64,000 nucleotides of DNA from NCBI RefSeq assembly GCF_021228295.1, contig NZ_JAJQPD010000014.1:1-64000 (forward strand), written 5' to 3'. The translations under genes and the position numbers were made by a program. The DNA comes from Agromyces humatus (GTDB lineage: Bacteria > Actinomycetota > Actinomycetes > Actinomycetales > Microbacteriaceae). Shown one piece after another: positions 7,278-15,008 of this stretch; position 1 is the first letter of the stretch; each line of letters begins with the position of its first letter. The notes under the pieces are model-generated. The model was not told the origin of the DNA. It saw nothing but the letters and a program-made list of their open reading frames with translations, and searched no databases.

Positions 7278-8509
7278 GCGACTTCCAGGACGGTGCGCGG
7301 GAGGGAGGAGAGGAATCGTGGGCCGGTCTCCTCGAACACGAAGGTGTCGACGATCACGACGGTGCTCCACGTCTCATAGTTCATGACCATTCCGGCTTCG
7401 ATGACGGCGTCCGTCTTGGTGTCGATCGACCATGAGAACTCGCCCACCCAGTCGGCCGGTGCGACCGTGACACCGAGCTCGTAGCCGGCGCCCGCGGGCT
7501 CGAGACCAGCGCTCCGATAGTGCTCGCGGAGCTTCTCCTGGACGTGCCGCCATGGCGTGCCGGGCACGGCGTGCTCGGCGAAGACCTCGAACGACTCGGC
7601 CTGCACGGCCGCGTTCGAGACATCCTCCGCGGGCGCGGTTCCGAAGACGAGGGGCCGCGTCGCGCGAGCGTGGTAGCCGTCGTATGCCGCCGCGGCATCC
7701 GGGTGGAAGAGGTAGCTCGCGCCGAGCGGCGTGCGCCCGCTCAAGCGATGCAGCCCCGAGAGCGACGTGCCCGTTGCGACGGTCTCGTGCAGTGCTGCGG
7801 GCTCGCCGCCCGCGGCGACCATGCCCGACGTGTAGAGCGCCCATCCCTCGAGCTCCGTCATCTCGCGCGTCGCACCTGCCTGCAGGGCGAGGATGCCCGC
7901 GTCGCACGCCCGCTGCGCGAGCTCGATCTTCTCGACCTCGGCCGCCGACTTCTTGGATCGCGCGGAGCGGAACGGGATCGTCGTGTCGACGATTTTGCAG
8001 CCGATGCTCTCGAGCATGCCCTCGACGACGTTGGCGACGGCGGGGCTCGGGATGCACGACCAGCGCTCGATGCCGACGGTCGCCCCCTCCCACCCCTCGC
8101 GGCGGAACTCGTGCTCGAGGAAGGCGACGTACTCGGCGAGCGTCACCTCCTCCTCGAAGGACGAGGGGAGGGGACGGATCTCGGGCACAACCGAGTTCGC
8201 AGCGACGACGTCGAGGTGGTAGCCCGCTTCGATCATGAAGTAGACGTCATCGTTCGCGTGCACGACCGTGCACTGCGCGGGCGGCAGCGAGGTCGAGGTG
8301 TGCTGCCGGTACCAGCGCGTGCGGTAGCCGTGCAGCCAGGCCATGGTGTCGGGGGCCGTGATGACGGCGACGTCGACGCCCGCGGCGCGCATGGCCTCGC
8401 GCAGCACGCCGAGCCGGCGGTCGTACTCGGCGGCGTCGAACGCGAGCTCGACGGGGGAGACGATGGAGTTCGCGCGGGTGAGCTCGGCATTGAGCGATGG
8501 ATGCGTCAT
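7274..8509 (-). CDS. M24-family (creatinase/ectoine-hydrolase-like) protein with most metal ligands lost
   Basis: A 411-residue protein with the two-domain layout of Xaa-Pro peptidases and creatinases. The C-terminal pita-bread domain has YDGYHARATR where metal-dependent enzymes have YDGYxSDxTR, so the second Asp ligand is Arg. The His ligand region reads GYELGVTVAP with no His. The Glu in AGMVMNYET is kept, but the last Glu position reads VIVDT. Only about two of five ligands remain, as in creatinase, which works without metal. It is probably a hydrolase acting on a C-N bond of a small amide rather than an aminopeptidase. Coupled to the hydrolase downstream. Confidence 0.8.
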   Translation of the reverse strand: MTHPSLNAELTRANSIVSPVELAFDAAEYDRRLGVLREAMRAAGVDVAVITAPDTMAWLHGYRTRWYRQHTSTSLPPAQCTVVHANDDVYFMIEAGYHLDVVAANSVVPEIRPLPSSFEEEVTLAEYVAFLEHEFRREGWEGATVGIERWSCIPSPAVANVVEGMLESIGCKIVDTTIPFRSARSKKSAAEVEKIELAQRACDAGILALQAGATREMTELEGWALYTSGMVAAGGEPAALHETVATGTSLSGLHRLSGRTPLGASYLFHPDAAAAYDGYHARATRPLVFGTAPAEDVSNAAVQAESFEVFAEHAVPGTPWRHVQEKLREHYRSAGLEPAGAGYELGVTVAPADWVGEFSWSIDTKTDAVIEAGMVMNYETWSTVVIVDTFVFEETGPRFLSSLPRTVLEVA

Positions 8510-8695
8510 GGGTGTCGCTTTCGTCGGAGTCGGCGCCCGTTCGGCGCCTCCGTTCGATTCTTCGCCGCACGCTGGCGAGGTGCCTTGCGCGGTTGTTTAG
8601 AGCAAAGGCACGCCGAATCCAACAATTGTCCAAATCTCTTCGGGTCGACCTTGGAAAGACTGACCTGTACCGCTCGACGAAAGGACCGGCCAACG

Positions 8696-9913
8696 ATGTC
8701 GACCACCACCTACCGTGCAGGAACCCTCGCGGATGTGCGCAACCTGCAACTGCTCGACGATCAGGCGATCGTCGTCGATGGGGACCGGATCGTCGCGGTA
8801 GAGCCGTGGGGGCGGGCCCAGCGCCCCGATGACTATGTCGACCTGCGCGACCACCTGGTCGCCCCTGGCCTCATCGACCTGCATACGCATCTCATCGGGA
8901 GTCTCGACCACGGCAGCTACGCGCCCTTCATCACGAAGTCGGCGTCGTGGGCGGCGCTCCAGGGAGTGCGCAACGCCGCCGCGACGCTGCGCTCGGGCTT
9001 CACGACCGTTCGCGACCTCGGCACGTTCCGCGCCTTCATCGATTGCGACCTGCGCGACGCGATCGACGATGGCATCGTGCCGGGCCCCCGCATGTTCACG
9101 ACGGGCGGGTACGTCACGAGCTCGACGGGCGGCGGCGAGATCACCGACCTCGTGGGCGACATCCCGCTCCCCCGCGACTTCCGCATCGGTGTCGCCGACT
9201 CGGTCGACGAGGTGCGCAGAGCCGTGCGCACGCTCATTCACGGCGGTGCCGACCTCATCAAGATAATCGCGACAGGCGCCGGCTTCGCCGCAGGCACCGT
9301 ACCGGGAGCGCCCGAGTTCAGCGAGGCCGAGATCCGGGCCGCGGTCGAGGAGGCGGCGCTCTACGGAAAGCACGTCGCGGCCCACGCCCACGGGGTGCTC
9401 GGCGCAGTGCGCGCCGTGCGCGCGGGCGTGCGCACCCTCGATCACGGCTCGTACATCGAGGGCGACGAGATCTTCGACTTGCTCGTCGAGCGCGACACCT
9501 TCTACGTCCCAACGACCTTCGTCATCAAGTGGGTCGAGAGCCACGGTGCATCCGACTTCCCCGCCGAGGTGCGGCGCAAGGTGCACGAGGGGCTCGACAT
9601 CTCTATGGAGGCGCTGCGCACGGCCGTGCGTCGGGGCGTCAAGCTCGCCTACGGCACCGACGCGATCATCTTCCCGCACGGTGCGAACGCCATGCAGATG
9701 GTCGACTTCGCGGAGGCGGGCATGCCGGGCATCGAGATCCTGCGCACGGCGACCCTCAACGCGGCCGACGCGATCGGCACCGAGGACGTCGGCGCCCTCG
9801 AGCCAGGGCGCTACGCCGACTTCATCGCGATCAAAGGTGTGCGCGACGCCGACGACGTGCGCGTCTTCCAGAACGTCGACCTCGTCGTCAAGGGCGGCGC
9901 GGTCGTCGCGTAG
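8696..9913 (+). CDS. amidohydrolase, prolidase-like
   Basis: A 405-residue metal-dependent amidohydrolase. The HxH metal motif is in DLHTHLIG, the candidate carboxylated Lys is in LIKIIATG, further His ligands are in HVAAHAHG and TLDHGS, and the catalytic Asp is in YGTDA. This pattern fits the binuclear subgroup with Xaa-Pro dipeptidase and related carboxypeptidase activities. The ATG at 8696 follows AAAGGA. It is divergent from the M24-like gene across a 186-bp gap holding the palindrome ACAATTGT (8622-8629), so both may share control. Confidence 0.85.
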   Translation: MSTTTYRAGTLADVRNLQLLDDQAIVVDGDRIVAVEPWGRAQRPDDYVDLRDHLVAPGLIDLHTHLIGSLDHGSYAPFITKSASWAALQGVRNAAATLRSGFTTVRDLGTFRAFIDCDLRDAIDDGIVPGPRMFTTGGYVTSSTGGGEITDLVGDIPLPRDFRIGVADSVDEVRRAVRTLIHGGADLIKIIATGAGFAAGTVPGAPEFSEAEIRAAVEEAALYGKHVAAHAHGVLGAVRAVRAGVRTLDHGSYIEGDEIFDLLVERDTFYVPTTFVIKWVESHGASDFPAEVRRKVHEGLDISMEALRTAVRRGVKLAYGTDAIIFPHGANAMQMVDFAEAGMPGIEILRTATLNAADAIGTEDVGALEPGRYADFIAIKGVRDADDVRVFQNVDLVVKGGAVVA

Positions 9914-9946
9914 GCGTCGCGCTGCGCCGCAGCAGACCGGGCGCGG

Positions 9947-10510
9947 TCAGGTCGCGCGCAGGTAGGCGGCGAAGTCGGCGACGGATGCGTCGAGGCGCGC
10001 TCGATCCCCCGTGGCGATGAGGTCGATCGTGAGTCCGCTGAGGGTCGCGAGCAGCAGCGTCGCAAGCTGCGGGGCACGTGCCTCGCTGTGGCCGTCGCGC
10101 ACGAGCCATCCGCCGAAGTAGTCGACCCAGTAGTCGATGAGGTCGGTGCGCGCGGCGTCGTCGCCGACGCCCGTCGTCATGGCCTCCATGTTGAGCCGCG
10201 AATAGGTGAGCCGCGATGGCTCCTCCATCCACCACACCCAGATCCCCTCGAAGGCGTCGGCTACCGAGGCATCCGGCGTCGCGGTCCGGAACCCCTCCAG
10301 CACGCGCAAGTTCTCGCTGCGCGCGCGCTCGAGGGCGGCCGCGATGAGGTTCTCCTTCGAGCCGAACTGGTAGAAGATGACGTTCGTGCTCGCGCCGATC
10401 GCGGTCGCGAGCTTTCGCGTCGAGAAGTTGGCGAGGCCGTTCTCGGCGAGGAACGCGACGGCCTGGTCGAGCACTTCCTCGCGGCGTTCGGGGGCGAAGG
10501 GTCGTGGCAC
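9947..10510 (-). CDS. TetR-family regulator
   Basis: A 187-residue TetR regulator. The N-terminal helix-turn-helix region contains FSTRKLATAIGASTNVIFYQFGSK in essence (helix 2-3 around residues 30-50), followed by an all-helical ligand domain. GTG 10510 is preferred because GGAGGGAG lies at ideal spacing. It lies downstream of, and in the same direction as, the flavin monooxygenase pair with a 61-bp gap, so it is the likely regulator of that operon through the palindrome at 12498-12521. Confidence 0.85.
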   Translation of the reverse strand: MPRPFAPERREEVLDQAVAFLAENGLANFSTRKLATAIGASTNVIFYQFGSKENLIAAALERARSENLRVLEGFRTATPDASVADAFEGIWVWWMEEPSRLTYSRLNMEAMTTGVGDDAARTDLIDYWVDYFGGWLVRDGHSEARAPQLATLLLATLSGLTIDLIATGDRARLDASVADFAAYLRAT

Positions 10511-10571
10511 GCGCGCTCCCTCCACTCGACTGACGGATGCTCCACCGAGCCTAGCGGCGAGGGCGGTGCGG

Positions 10572-11915
10572 CTACTCGTCCCAGCCCGCCCCTCGAGCGG
10601 GCCACGCGAGGCGGAGGTGGTCGCGGAGGGTGCGGCCCTCGTACTCGTCGCGGAAGAGCCCGCGACGGCGGAGCTCGGGGATGACCAGGCGGGAGAAGTC
10701 GTCGAGGCCATCCGGCAGGAAGGCCGGAGCGATGATGTACCCGTCGACCGCCCCCGCCTCGAACCACGCCTGGAGCTCGTCGGCGATGAGCTCGGGCGTG
10801 CCGATGACGGTGCGGTGCCCGTAGGAGCCGACGACGCGTGGGTAGAGCTCGCCGATCGTGAGGTGCTCGCGGCGCGCGAGGTCGACGATGAGCGCCTGCC
10901 GGCTCTTGTAGGCCTCGGTCTCGGGGATCTCGTCGGGCAGGTAGGAGTCGAGCGGCATGCCCGACACGTCGAACCCGAGCAGTTGCGAGAGTCGCGCGAG
11001 CCCGACCTCGGGGTGGATGAGGGCGCCGAGCTCGTCGGCCTTCGCCTGCGCCTCGGCCATGGTCTCGCCGACTATGGGCATCGTGCCGGCGAGCACCCGG
11101 ATGTCTCCCGCCGGGCGTCCCGCCTCGACCGTGCGCTCGCGCAGCTCGGTGGTGAAGGCGAGCGCGTTCTCGAGCGTCGTCTGCGCGGTGAATACGACCT
11201 CGGCGTACTTGGCGGCGAGCGCAATGCCCGCGGGCGAGGACCCCGCTTGCACCTGCACGGGCCGCCCCTGAACGGGTCGCACGACGTTGAGGGGGCCGCG
11301 CACGCTGAATGAATCGCCCTCGTGGTCGAGCACGTGGAGGCCGGCGGGGTCGAAGTATCGGCCTTCGGCCTTGTCGAGCACGAAGGCGTCGTCGTCCCAG
11401 CTGTCCCACAGGCCGCGCGTGACCTCGAAGAATTCTTCGGCGCGCGCGTAGCGGTCGACGTTGGAGGCGTGCTTCGCGGTGCTGAAGTTCGCGGCCTCGG
11501 CGGTGACGTAAGAGGTCACGAGGTTCCACCCCGCGCGACCCTCGCTCAGGTTGTCGATCGACGCGAGCTTGCGGGCCACGTGGTAGGGCTCGTTGTAGGT
11601 GGTCGTCTGCGTGACGATGAGGCCGATGCGCTCGGTGCCCGCGGCGAGCGCCGCCGTCAGCGTGAGGGGCTCGAAGCGGTAGATGACGGGGTCGCGGCTC
11701 AGGATGCCGGGCGAGGCGTCGGGGGCGCACAGCTCGTCGGCGAGAAAGACGAAGTCGAACTTGGCCTTCTCGGCCTCTTCCGCGAATCGCGTCATGTCCT
11801 TGAGGCTGACGCCCGCGTTCGAGACGGCGTTCGGGTGGCGCCATCCGGCGATGTTGGTGCTCGTGGGCGAAAGGACCGCGCCGAGCACCATCCTCCGGTC
11901 GTTGCTGCTGGCCAT
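10572..11915 (-). CDS. luciferase-like FMN-dependent monooxygenase (NtaA/SnaA/DszA type)
   Basis: A 447-residue flavin monooxygenase of the bacterial luciferase superfamily, subgroup NtaA/SnaA/DszA. Typical features are the TIM-barrel segments FVFLADELCA, EPLTLTAALAAGTERIGL, GRAGWNLVTSY and PVQVQAGSSPAG. It oxidises an organic substrate using reduced flavin supplied by a partner reductase, which is the gene directly upstream (stop and start two bases apart). Substrates in this group include chelators, organosulfur compounds and sulfonates; which one applies here is not visible. Confidence 0.88.
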   Translation of the reverse strand: MASSNDRRMVLGAVLSPTSTNIAGWRHPNAVSNAGVSLKDMTRFAEEAEKAKFDFVFLADELCAPDASPGILSRDPVIYRFEPLTLTAALAAGTERIGLIVTQTTTYNEPYHVARKLASIDNLSEGRAGWNLVTSYVTAEAANFSTAKHASNVDRYARAEEFFEVTRGLWDSWDDDAFVLDKAEGRYFDPAGLHVLDHEGDSFSVRGPLNVVRPVQGRPVQVQAGSSPAGIALAAKYAEVVFTAQTTLENALAFTTELRERTVEAGRPAGDIRVLAGTMPIVGETMAEAQAKADELGALIHPEVGLARLSQLLGFDVSGMPLDSYLPDEIPETEAYKSRQALIVDLARREHLTIGELYPRVVGSYGHRTVIGTPELIADELQAWFEAGAVDGYIIAPAFLPDGLDDFSRLVIPELRRRGLFRDEYEGRTLRDHLRLAWPARGAGWDE

Positions 11916-11917
11916 GT

Positions 11918-12466
11918 TCAACCGGCCTTCCTCTCTACTGTCGTTGCGGATGCCGCGGCGACGTCGGCGTACTCGCCGAACCCGCCCCTGAAGAACACGA
12001 GCGGCGCGGCGGGCCGCTCGATGGCCAGGTCGTGCACGAGCCCGACGACGATCTCGTGGTCTCCCGCCTCGTGCGTCGTCGTAACGGTGCAGTCGACCCA
12101 CGCGACGCATCCATCGAGGATGGGGTTGCCGCGCTCCGAACGGCTCCACTCGATACCCGCGAACTTGTCCTGGGCGCTCGCCTTGGAGAAGGAGCGGCAG
12201 AGGCCCGACTGCTCCGACGAGAGCACGTTGACGGCGAACGAGCCGGCCTCGCGGATCTTGGGCCACGACGTCGAACTCTTGCCGGGCAGGAAGGCGACGA
12301 GGGGTGGATCGAGTGACACAGAGACGAACGTGCCGACGATCATGCCGACGGGCGTTCCATCCGGTTGCATCGCCGTGACGAGCGCGACCCCCGTGGGGTT
12401 GTGCGCGAGCACGTCGCGGAAGAATCGCGGGTTCGCGGCGGCTGGCCGCTCGGCCGTGTGCACCAT
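11918..12466 (-). CDS. flavin reductase, monooxygenase partner
   Basis: A 182-residue protein of the flavin reductase/FMN-binding split-barrel family. Recognisable segments are GVALVTAMQPDGTPVGM, GTFVSVSLDPPLVAFLP, GSFAVNVLSSEQ and the late GDHEIVVGLV His-rich loop. It supplies reduced flavin to the luciferase-like oxygenase encoded two bases downstream. ATG 12466 is favoured over ATG 12511 or 12493 because GAGAGGGAG precedes it. Confidence 0.87.
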   Translation of the reverse strand: MVHTAERPAAANPRFFRDVLAHNPTGVALVTAMQPDGTPVGMIVGTFVSVSLDPPLVAFLPGKSSTSWPKIREAGSFAVNVLSSEQSGLCRSFSKASAQDKFAGIEWSRSERGNPILDGCVAWVDCTVTTTHEAGDHEIVVGLVHDLAIERPAAPLVFFRGGFGEYADVAAASATTVERKAG

Positions 12467-12497
12467 GTCGGCTCCCTCTCTCTGCTCCCTCATGTGG

Positions 12498-12521
12498 TTA
12501 ATGTAGCGCACGTTACATTAA
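12498..12521. promoter_or_regulatory. palindromic operator upstream of the flavin monooxygenase operon
   Basis: TTAATGTA at 12498-12505 and TACATTAA at 12514-12521 form a perfect 8-bp inverted repeat separated by 8 bases. It lies 32 bases upstream of the flavin reductase start. The AT-rich arms stand out in this high-GC DNA. It is a strong candidate for the binding site of the TetR protein encoded at the end of the operon. Confidence 0.6.
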
Positions 12522-12716
12522 TTCGGAAGCCGGGTTTGCGGGTTGGGCGTCTGTGTATGAGCGTCTCACCGGTGCGGTGCTTCGTCGCAGACTCTGCGCG
12601 TCGCATCAACGACGGGGTACGCACCGGAGCAGGTCTCGCCCTGATCACCGCGCACGATGCGAGAGGCCACGCGGGCGGTCTTCACCCGGAATAGCATCAA
12701 ACCCCCGACTACAGGC

Positions 12717-12744
12717 TTGGAAACTCTCGTACGAACGTTAGAAT
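12717..12744 (+). promoter_or_regulatory. promoter of the AbiEi-type gene, probably leaderless
   Basis: TTGGAA at 12717-12722 and TAGAAT at 12739-12744 are spaced by 16 bases and resemble -35 and -10 boxes. Only six bases separate the -10 box from the ATG at 12751, so transcription would begin at or next to the start codon. TTGGA and TCCAA at the two ends form a short inverted repeat around CGTACG that could be used for autoregulation. Confidence 0.5.
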
Positions 12745-12750
12745 CCAAGC

Positions 12751-13620
12751 ATGAAGTCGCGCGACGCGCTCCGAGCACTGGCGGAGGTGTCCGCGTCCCA
12801 GTGGGGCATGGTCACCTCCGCACAGGCCAGCGCGCGCGGCGTCAGCCACATGAACATCACGCGACTGGCTGAGTCCGGTGACCTGGTCCGCCTATCGCAC
12901 GGGGTCTACAGGGATGCCGGCGCACCGGGCGGGCAGTACGAAGACCTGCGCGCGGCGTGGCTGGCGACCGACCCCGCGAAGCTTGCATACGAGCGCCTCA
13001 GCGAACACCCGGGGAGCGCCGTCGTTTCCGGCGAATCCGCAGCTCGTCTCCACGGCATCGGAGACCTGCGAGCGATGAAGAGCGAGTTCACAACCCCGAC
13101 CCGCAAGCAGACCCAGCGAGCAGACATCCGGTACCGAACTCGTGCACTGCCTGAGCAGGACGTCACGGTGCGGGAAGGCCTCCCCACGACCACGCGCGAA
13201 CGCACGATCGCCGACCTGGTCGAGGATCGCAACGACCTCAGCATCGTGGGCAATGCACTTCGCGATGCGGCCTGGCAGTCCCGTCTGGACGTGGACCGAC
13301 TCACCGAACTCCTGTGCCCGCTCGCTGATCGCAACGGCCACCGCAGGGGTGATGGTGATGCGCTGCTCGAGGAACTCATGCGTGTCGCAGGCATCGACCA
13401 GAACAGCATCGCGAAGCAGATCGCGTCGATCCCCGAACTCGGCGGCCTCATCGCAGCCCAGTACCTCGAGAACCTCCCGATGATCGAGACCACGAGCGGC
13501 GTCGCTGCAGCGACCGCATCGTCAGGCTCGCATACGCGACTGACGACGCAACTGCACGCGGTTGACTGGGTCTCACTTGCCCTGTCGACGCAACCGGCGA
13601 AGAAGGAAGAACGTCCGTGA
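12751..13620 (+). CDS. AbiEi-type antitoxin/regulator (type IV toxin-antitoxin), orphan
   Basis: A 289-residue protein with the N-terminal winged-helix AbiEi_4-like domain (GMVTSAQASARGVS, then LVRLSHGVYRDAG) and the following AbiEi core (SGESAARLHGIGDL, TTRERTIADLVED). In complete systems this antitoxin represses its own promoter and neutralises a nucleotidyltransferase toxin, AbiEii, encoded immediately after it. Here the expected GTGA overlap start is present but the toxin frame closes after 31 codons. It may now be a stand-alone regulator. Confidence 0.8.
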   Translation: MKSRDALRALAEVSASQWGMVTSAQASARGVSHMNITRLAESGDLVRLSHGVYRDAGAPGGQYEDLRAAWLATDPAKLAYERLSEHPGSAVVSGESAARLHGIGDLRAMKSEFTTPTRKQTQRADIRYRTRALPEQDVTVREGLPTTTRERTIADLVEDRNDLSIVGNALRDAAWQSRLDVDRLTELLCPLADRNGHRRGDGDALLEELMRVAGIDQNSIAKQIASIPELGGLIAAQYLENLPMIETTSGVAAATASSGSHTRLTTQLHAVDWVSLALSTQPAKKEERP

Positions 13621-13712
13621 AGACCGAGCGACAGACTAGCCCAAGATGCCCCGGTCGACGCAGGCGACCCCGCCACCTGGAGCGAGATTCTGTGCCATTA
13701 ATGTGCCATTAA
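13617..13712 (+). pseudogene. vestige of an AbiEii-like toxin gene
   Basis: GTG 13617 overlaps the antitoxin stop as GTGA, the normal spacing for the toxin partner. The frame opens with V-K-T-E-R, plausible for a toxin start, then becomes Arg/Pro-rich and stops at TAA 13710-13712 after 31 residues. A working AbiEii is usually over 200 residues. The most likely reading is a deletion that removed nearly all of the toxin. The remnant identity rests mainly on position. Confidence 0.35.
13691..13712. repeat. 11-bp tandem direct repeat
   Basis: TGTGCCATTAA occurs twice back to back at 13691-13701 and 13702-13712, followed by AATGCACGAAAACG. The AT-rich stretch differs from the surrounding DNA. Sequences like this are familiar near attachment sites of tyrosine-integrase elements, but no integrase gene is present, so this is only a suggestion. 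Confidence 0.45.
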
Positions 13713-13862
13713 ATGCACGAAAACGATCTGAAACCAACTGAGACCATTCGGAAGAATCCCTGATCAGCGCGATATCATCCCCATAAGAACTGAGCGAAAA
13801 CCGCCCAGGCTCACTGAAAATCGAAAGGTCACCGGATGGATGCCGGTCGGAGCCACAGACGA

Positions 13863-13887
13863 AAACCCCCGGGTAACCGGGGGGTTT
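13863..13887. terminator. rho-independent terminator-like hairpin
   Basis: AAACCCCCGG, a GTAA loop and CCGGGGGGTTT can form a hairpin with seven GC pairs (one bulged G) plus flanking A-T pairs at 13863-13887. It lies 240 bases after the AbiEi-type gene and can terminate in either direction because of its A and T tails. Confidence 0.6.
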
Positions 13888-13913
13888 CTCGAGTCAACGG
13901 GTGATTCCGGGAG

Positions 13914-14075
13914 GTGGCCGGTGAGGCTGTCCTGCGCCAGCTTTTCGCCGTGCCCGAGGGGGTCCGCGTCACCGGCGTGATCTACCTGCCGTGGCGTCCG
14001 GGCGACCCGATCACGAAGGCTCGCAACCGCGGTGTGCTGCCCCCGGGCGGCGCGGCCGCGCCGGGTAAGGCTTGA
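13914..14075 (+). pseudogene. C-terminal gene fragment, 53 codons
   Basis: A frame from GTG 13914 to TGA 14073-14075 reads VAGEAVLRQLFAVPEGVRVT and goes on with GVIYLPWRPGDPITKARNR and a Gly/Ala/Pro tail. The composition is protein-like, but there is no usable ribosome binding site and a stop lies just before it. It looks like the end of a larger, otherwise deleted gene. Family not recognised. It sits between the terminator and a minus-strand gene. Confidence 0.4.
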
Positions 14076-14202
14076 CGAGACGGGAACCGAGGCCAATCCC
14101 ATTCTGTAGCATGTCGCGAATCGCGGTACAGAACGCTCCGGGCGTAGGCGTGTGTGCACCTCCGGCCGGGCGTCCGGAACGTACCGCAAGTGCGGCACGG
14201 TC

Positions 14203-14943
14203 TCAACGCGCGATGTCGAGCTCGAGTCGCTCGTACAGATCCGACGGGTCATTGTCGAGGAACGACTTCACCCACCGCGTCCAGTCGTCGGCCAGAACCT
14301 CGATGTCGCCGTGCTCGACGCCGTCGAGGAGTGCGCGAGCGATGTCGGCCGGGTTCTCCTTCGGTCCGTCGTACCCCGCAGAGAAATCCGTGTCGAATGC
14401 GCCGGCGTGCACAGCGACCACGCGCGTCCCCTGACCGGCCAACTCGAGGCGAAAGCCGTTCGTCAGTGCCCAGGCGGCCGCTTTGCTGGCGTGATAGCCG
14501 TTCGTGCCCGGGTATGCGAACCACGACTGTGCCGACAGGACGTTGACGATCGTGCCACCCTCGGCCGCGGCCAGGGCCGGCGCGAACGCCCGCACCATGC
14601 GCAGGATGCTCCCGTGGTTCGTGTCCATCTCCGCCTCGAGGTCGGAGATGGGGCTCTCGAGAAGCGAACCCGGACGACTGATGCCGGCATTGTTGATCAG
14701 AAGGGTCACGTCGGATGCTGCGGATGCGGCGGCCTCGATCTGTCGGGGGTCCGTCACGTCCAGCAGGATGGGGACCACACCCGGCAGGTCGTAGTCGACG
14801 GGCGAGCGGACCCCGGCGTACACCTTCGCAGCCCCGCGCTCCAGAAGTTGCGTGACCAGGTGCCGGCCAAGGCCACGGTTCGCGCCGGTCACGAGAGCGA
14901 CAGAGCCGGCGAGGGGTGAGGAAGAGTCGATGTTTGTGTTCAT
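14203..14943 (-). CDS. short-chain dehydrogenase/reductase
   Basis: A 246-residue SDR. The cofactor motif TGANRGLGRH, the NNAG motif (LLINNAGIS), the catalytic Ser (VLSAQSW) and the YHASK active site are all present, so it should be an active NAD(P)(H)-dependent oxidoreductase. The substrate is unknown. It is divergent from a MerR regulator and has a MerR-type promoter with a 20-bp spacer. The -10 box lies six bases before the ATG, so the transcript is probably leaderless. Confidence 0.9.
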   Translation of the reverse strand: MNTNIDSSSPLAGSVALVTGANRGLGRHLVTQLLERGAAKVYAGVRSPVDYDLPGVVPILLDVTDPRQIEAAASAASDVTLLINNAGISRPGSLLESPISDLEAEMDTNHGSILRMVRAFAPALAAAEGGTIVNVLSAQSWFAYPGTNGYHASKAAAWALTNGFRLELAGQGTRVVAVHAGAFDTDFSAGYDGPKENPADIARALLDGVEHGDIEVLADDWTRWVKSFLDNDPSDLYERLELDIAR

Positions 14944-14949
14944 CCGTGT

Positions 14950-14981
14950 ACTGTAAGACCTGACGCTAACGTCAGATGCAA
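14950..14981 (-). promoter_or_regulatory. MerR-type promoter and operator of the SDR gene
   Basis: On the minus strand TTGCAT (14981-14976) and TACAGT (14955-14950) are separated by 20 bases. That is longer than the usual 17 and is the hallmark of promoters activated by MerR proteins through DNA untwisting. Inside the spacer, CTGACG and CGTCAG at 14960-14975 form a 6-bp inverted repeat with a 4-base centre. The divergent MerR gene starts 34 bases away. Confidence 0.7.
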
Positions 14982-15008
14982 GTCCATGGTGATACTGAGG
15001 AAGAGATG

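Noticed and set aside
4965-7379. An 804-codon plus-strand open frame across transporter, regulator and hydrolase genes
   Set aside because: It is antisense or out of frame to three well supported genes, its translation is dominated by Arg, Ser, Pro and Thr, and it has no ribosome binding site. It is a high-GC shadow.
7520-8695. Long N-terminal extension of the amidohydrolase back to 7520
   Set aside because: The extension is antisense to the M24-like gene and Arg/Glu-rich. AAAGGA before ATG 8696 and the homology of MSTTTYRAGTL to amidohydrolase starts fix the true start.
13691-13712. CRISPR-like repeat
   Set aside because: The two 11-bp units are adjacent with no spacer, and there are no cas genes in the window.
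13914-14075. Complete small gene
   Set aside because: No ribosome binding site, a stop immediately before it, and a C-terminal-like sequence; kept only as a fragment.
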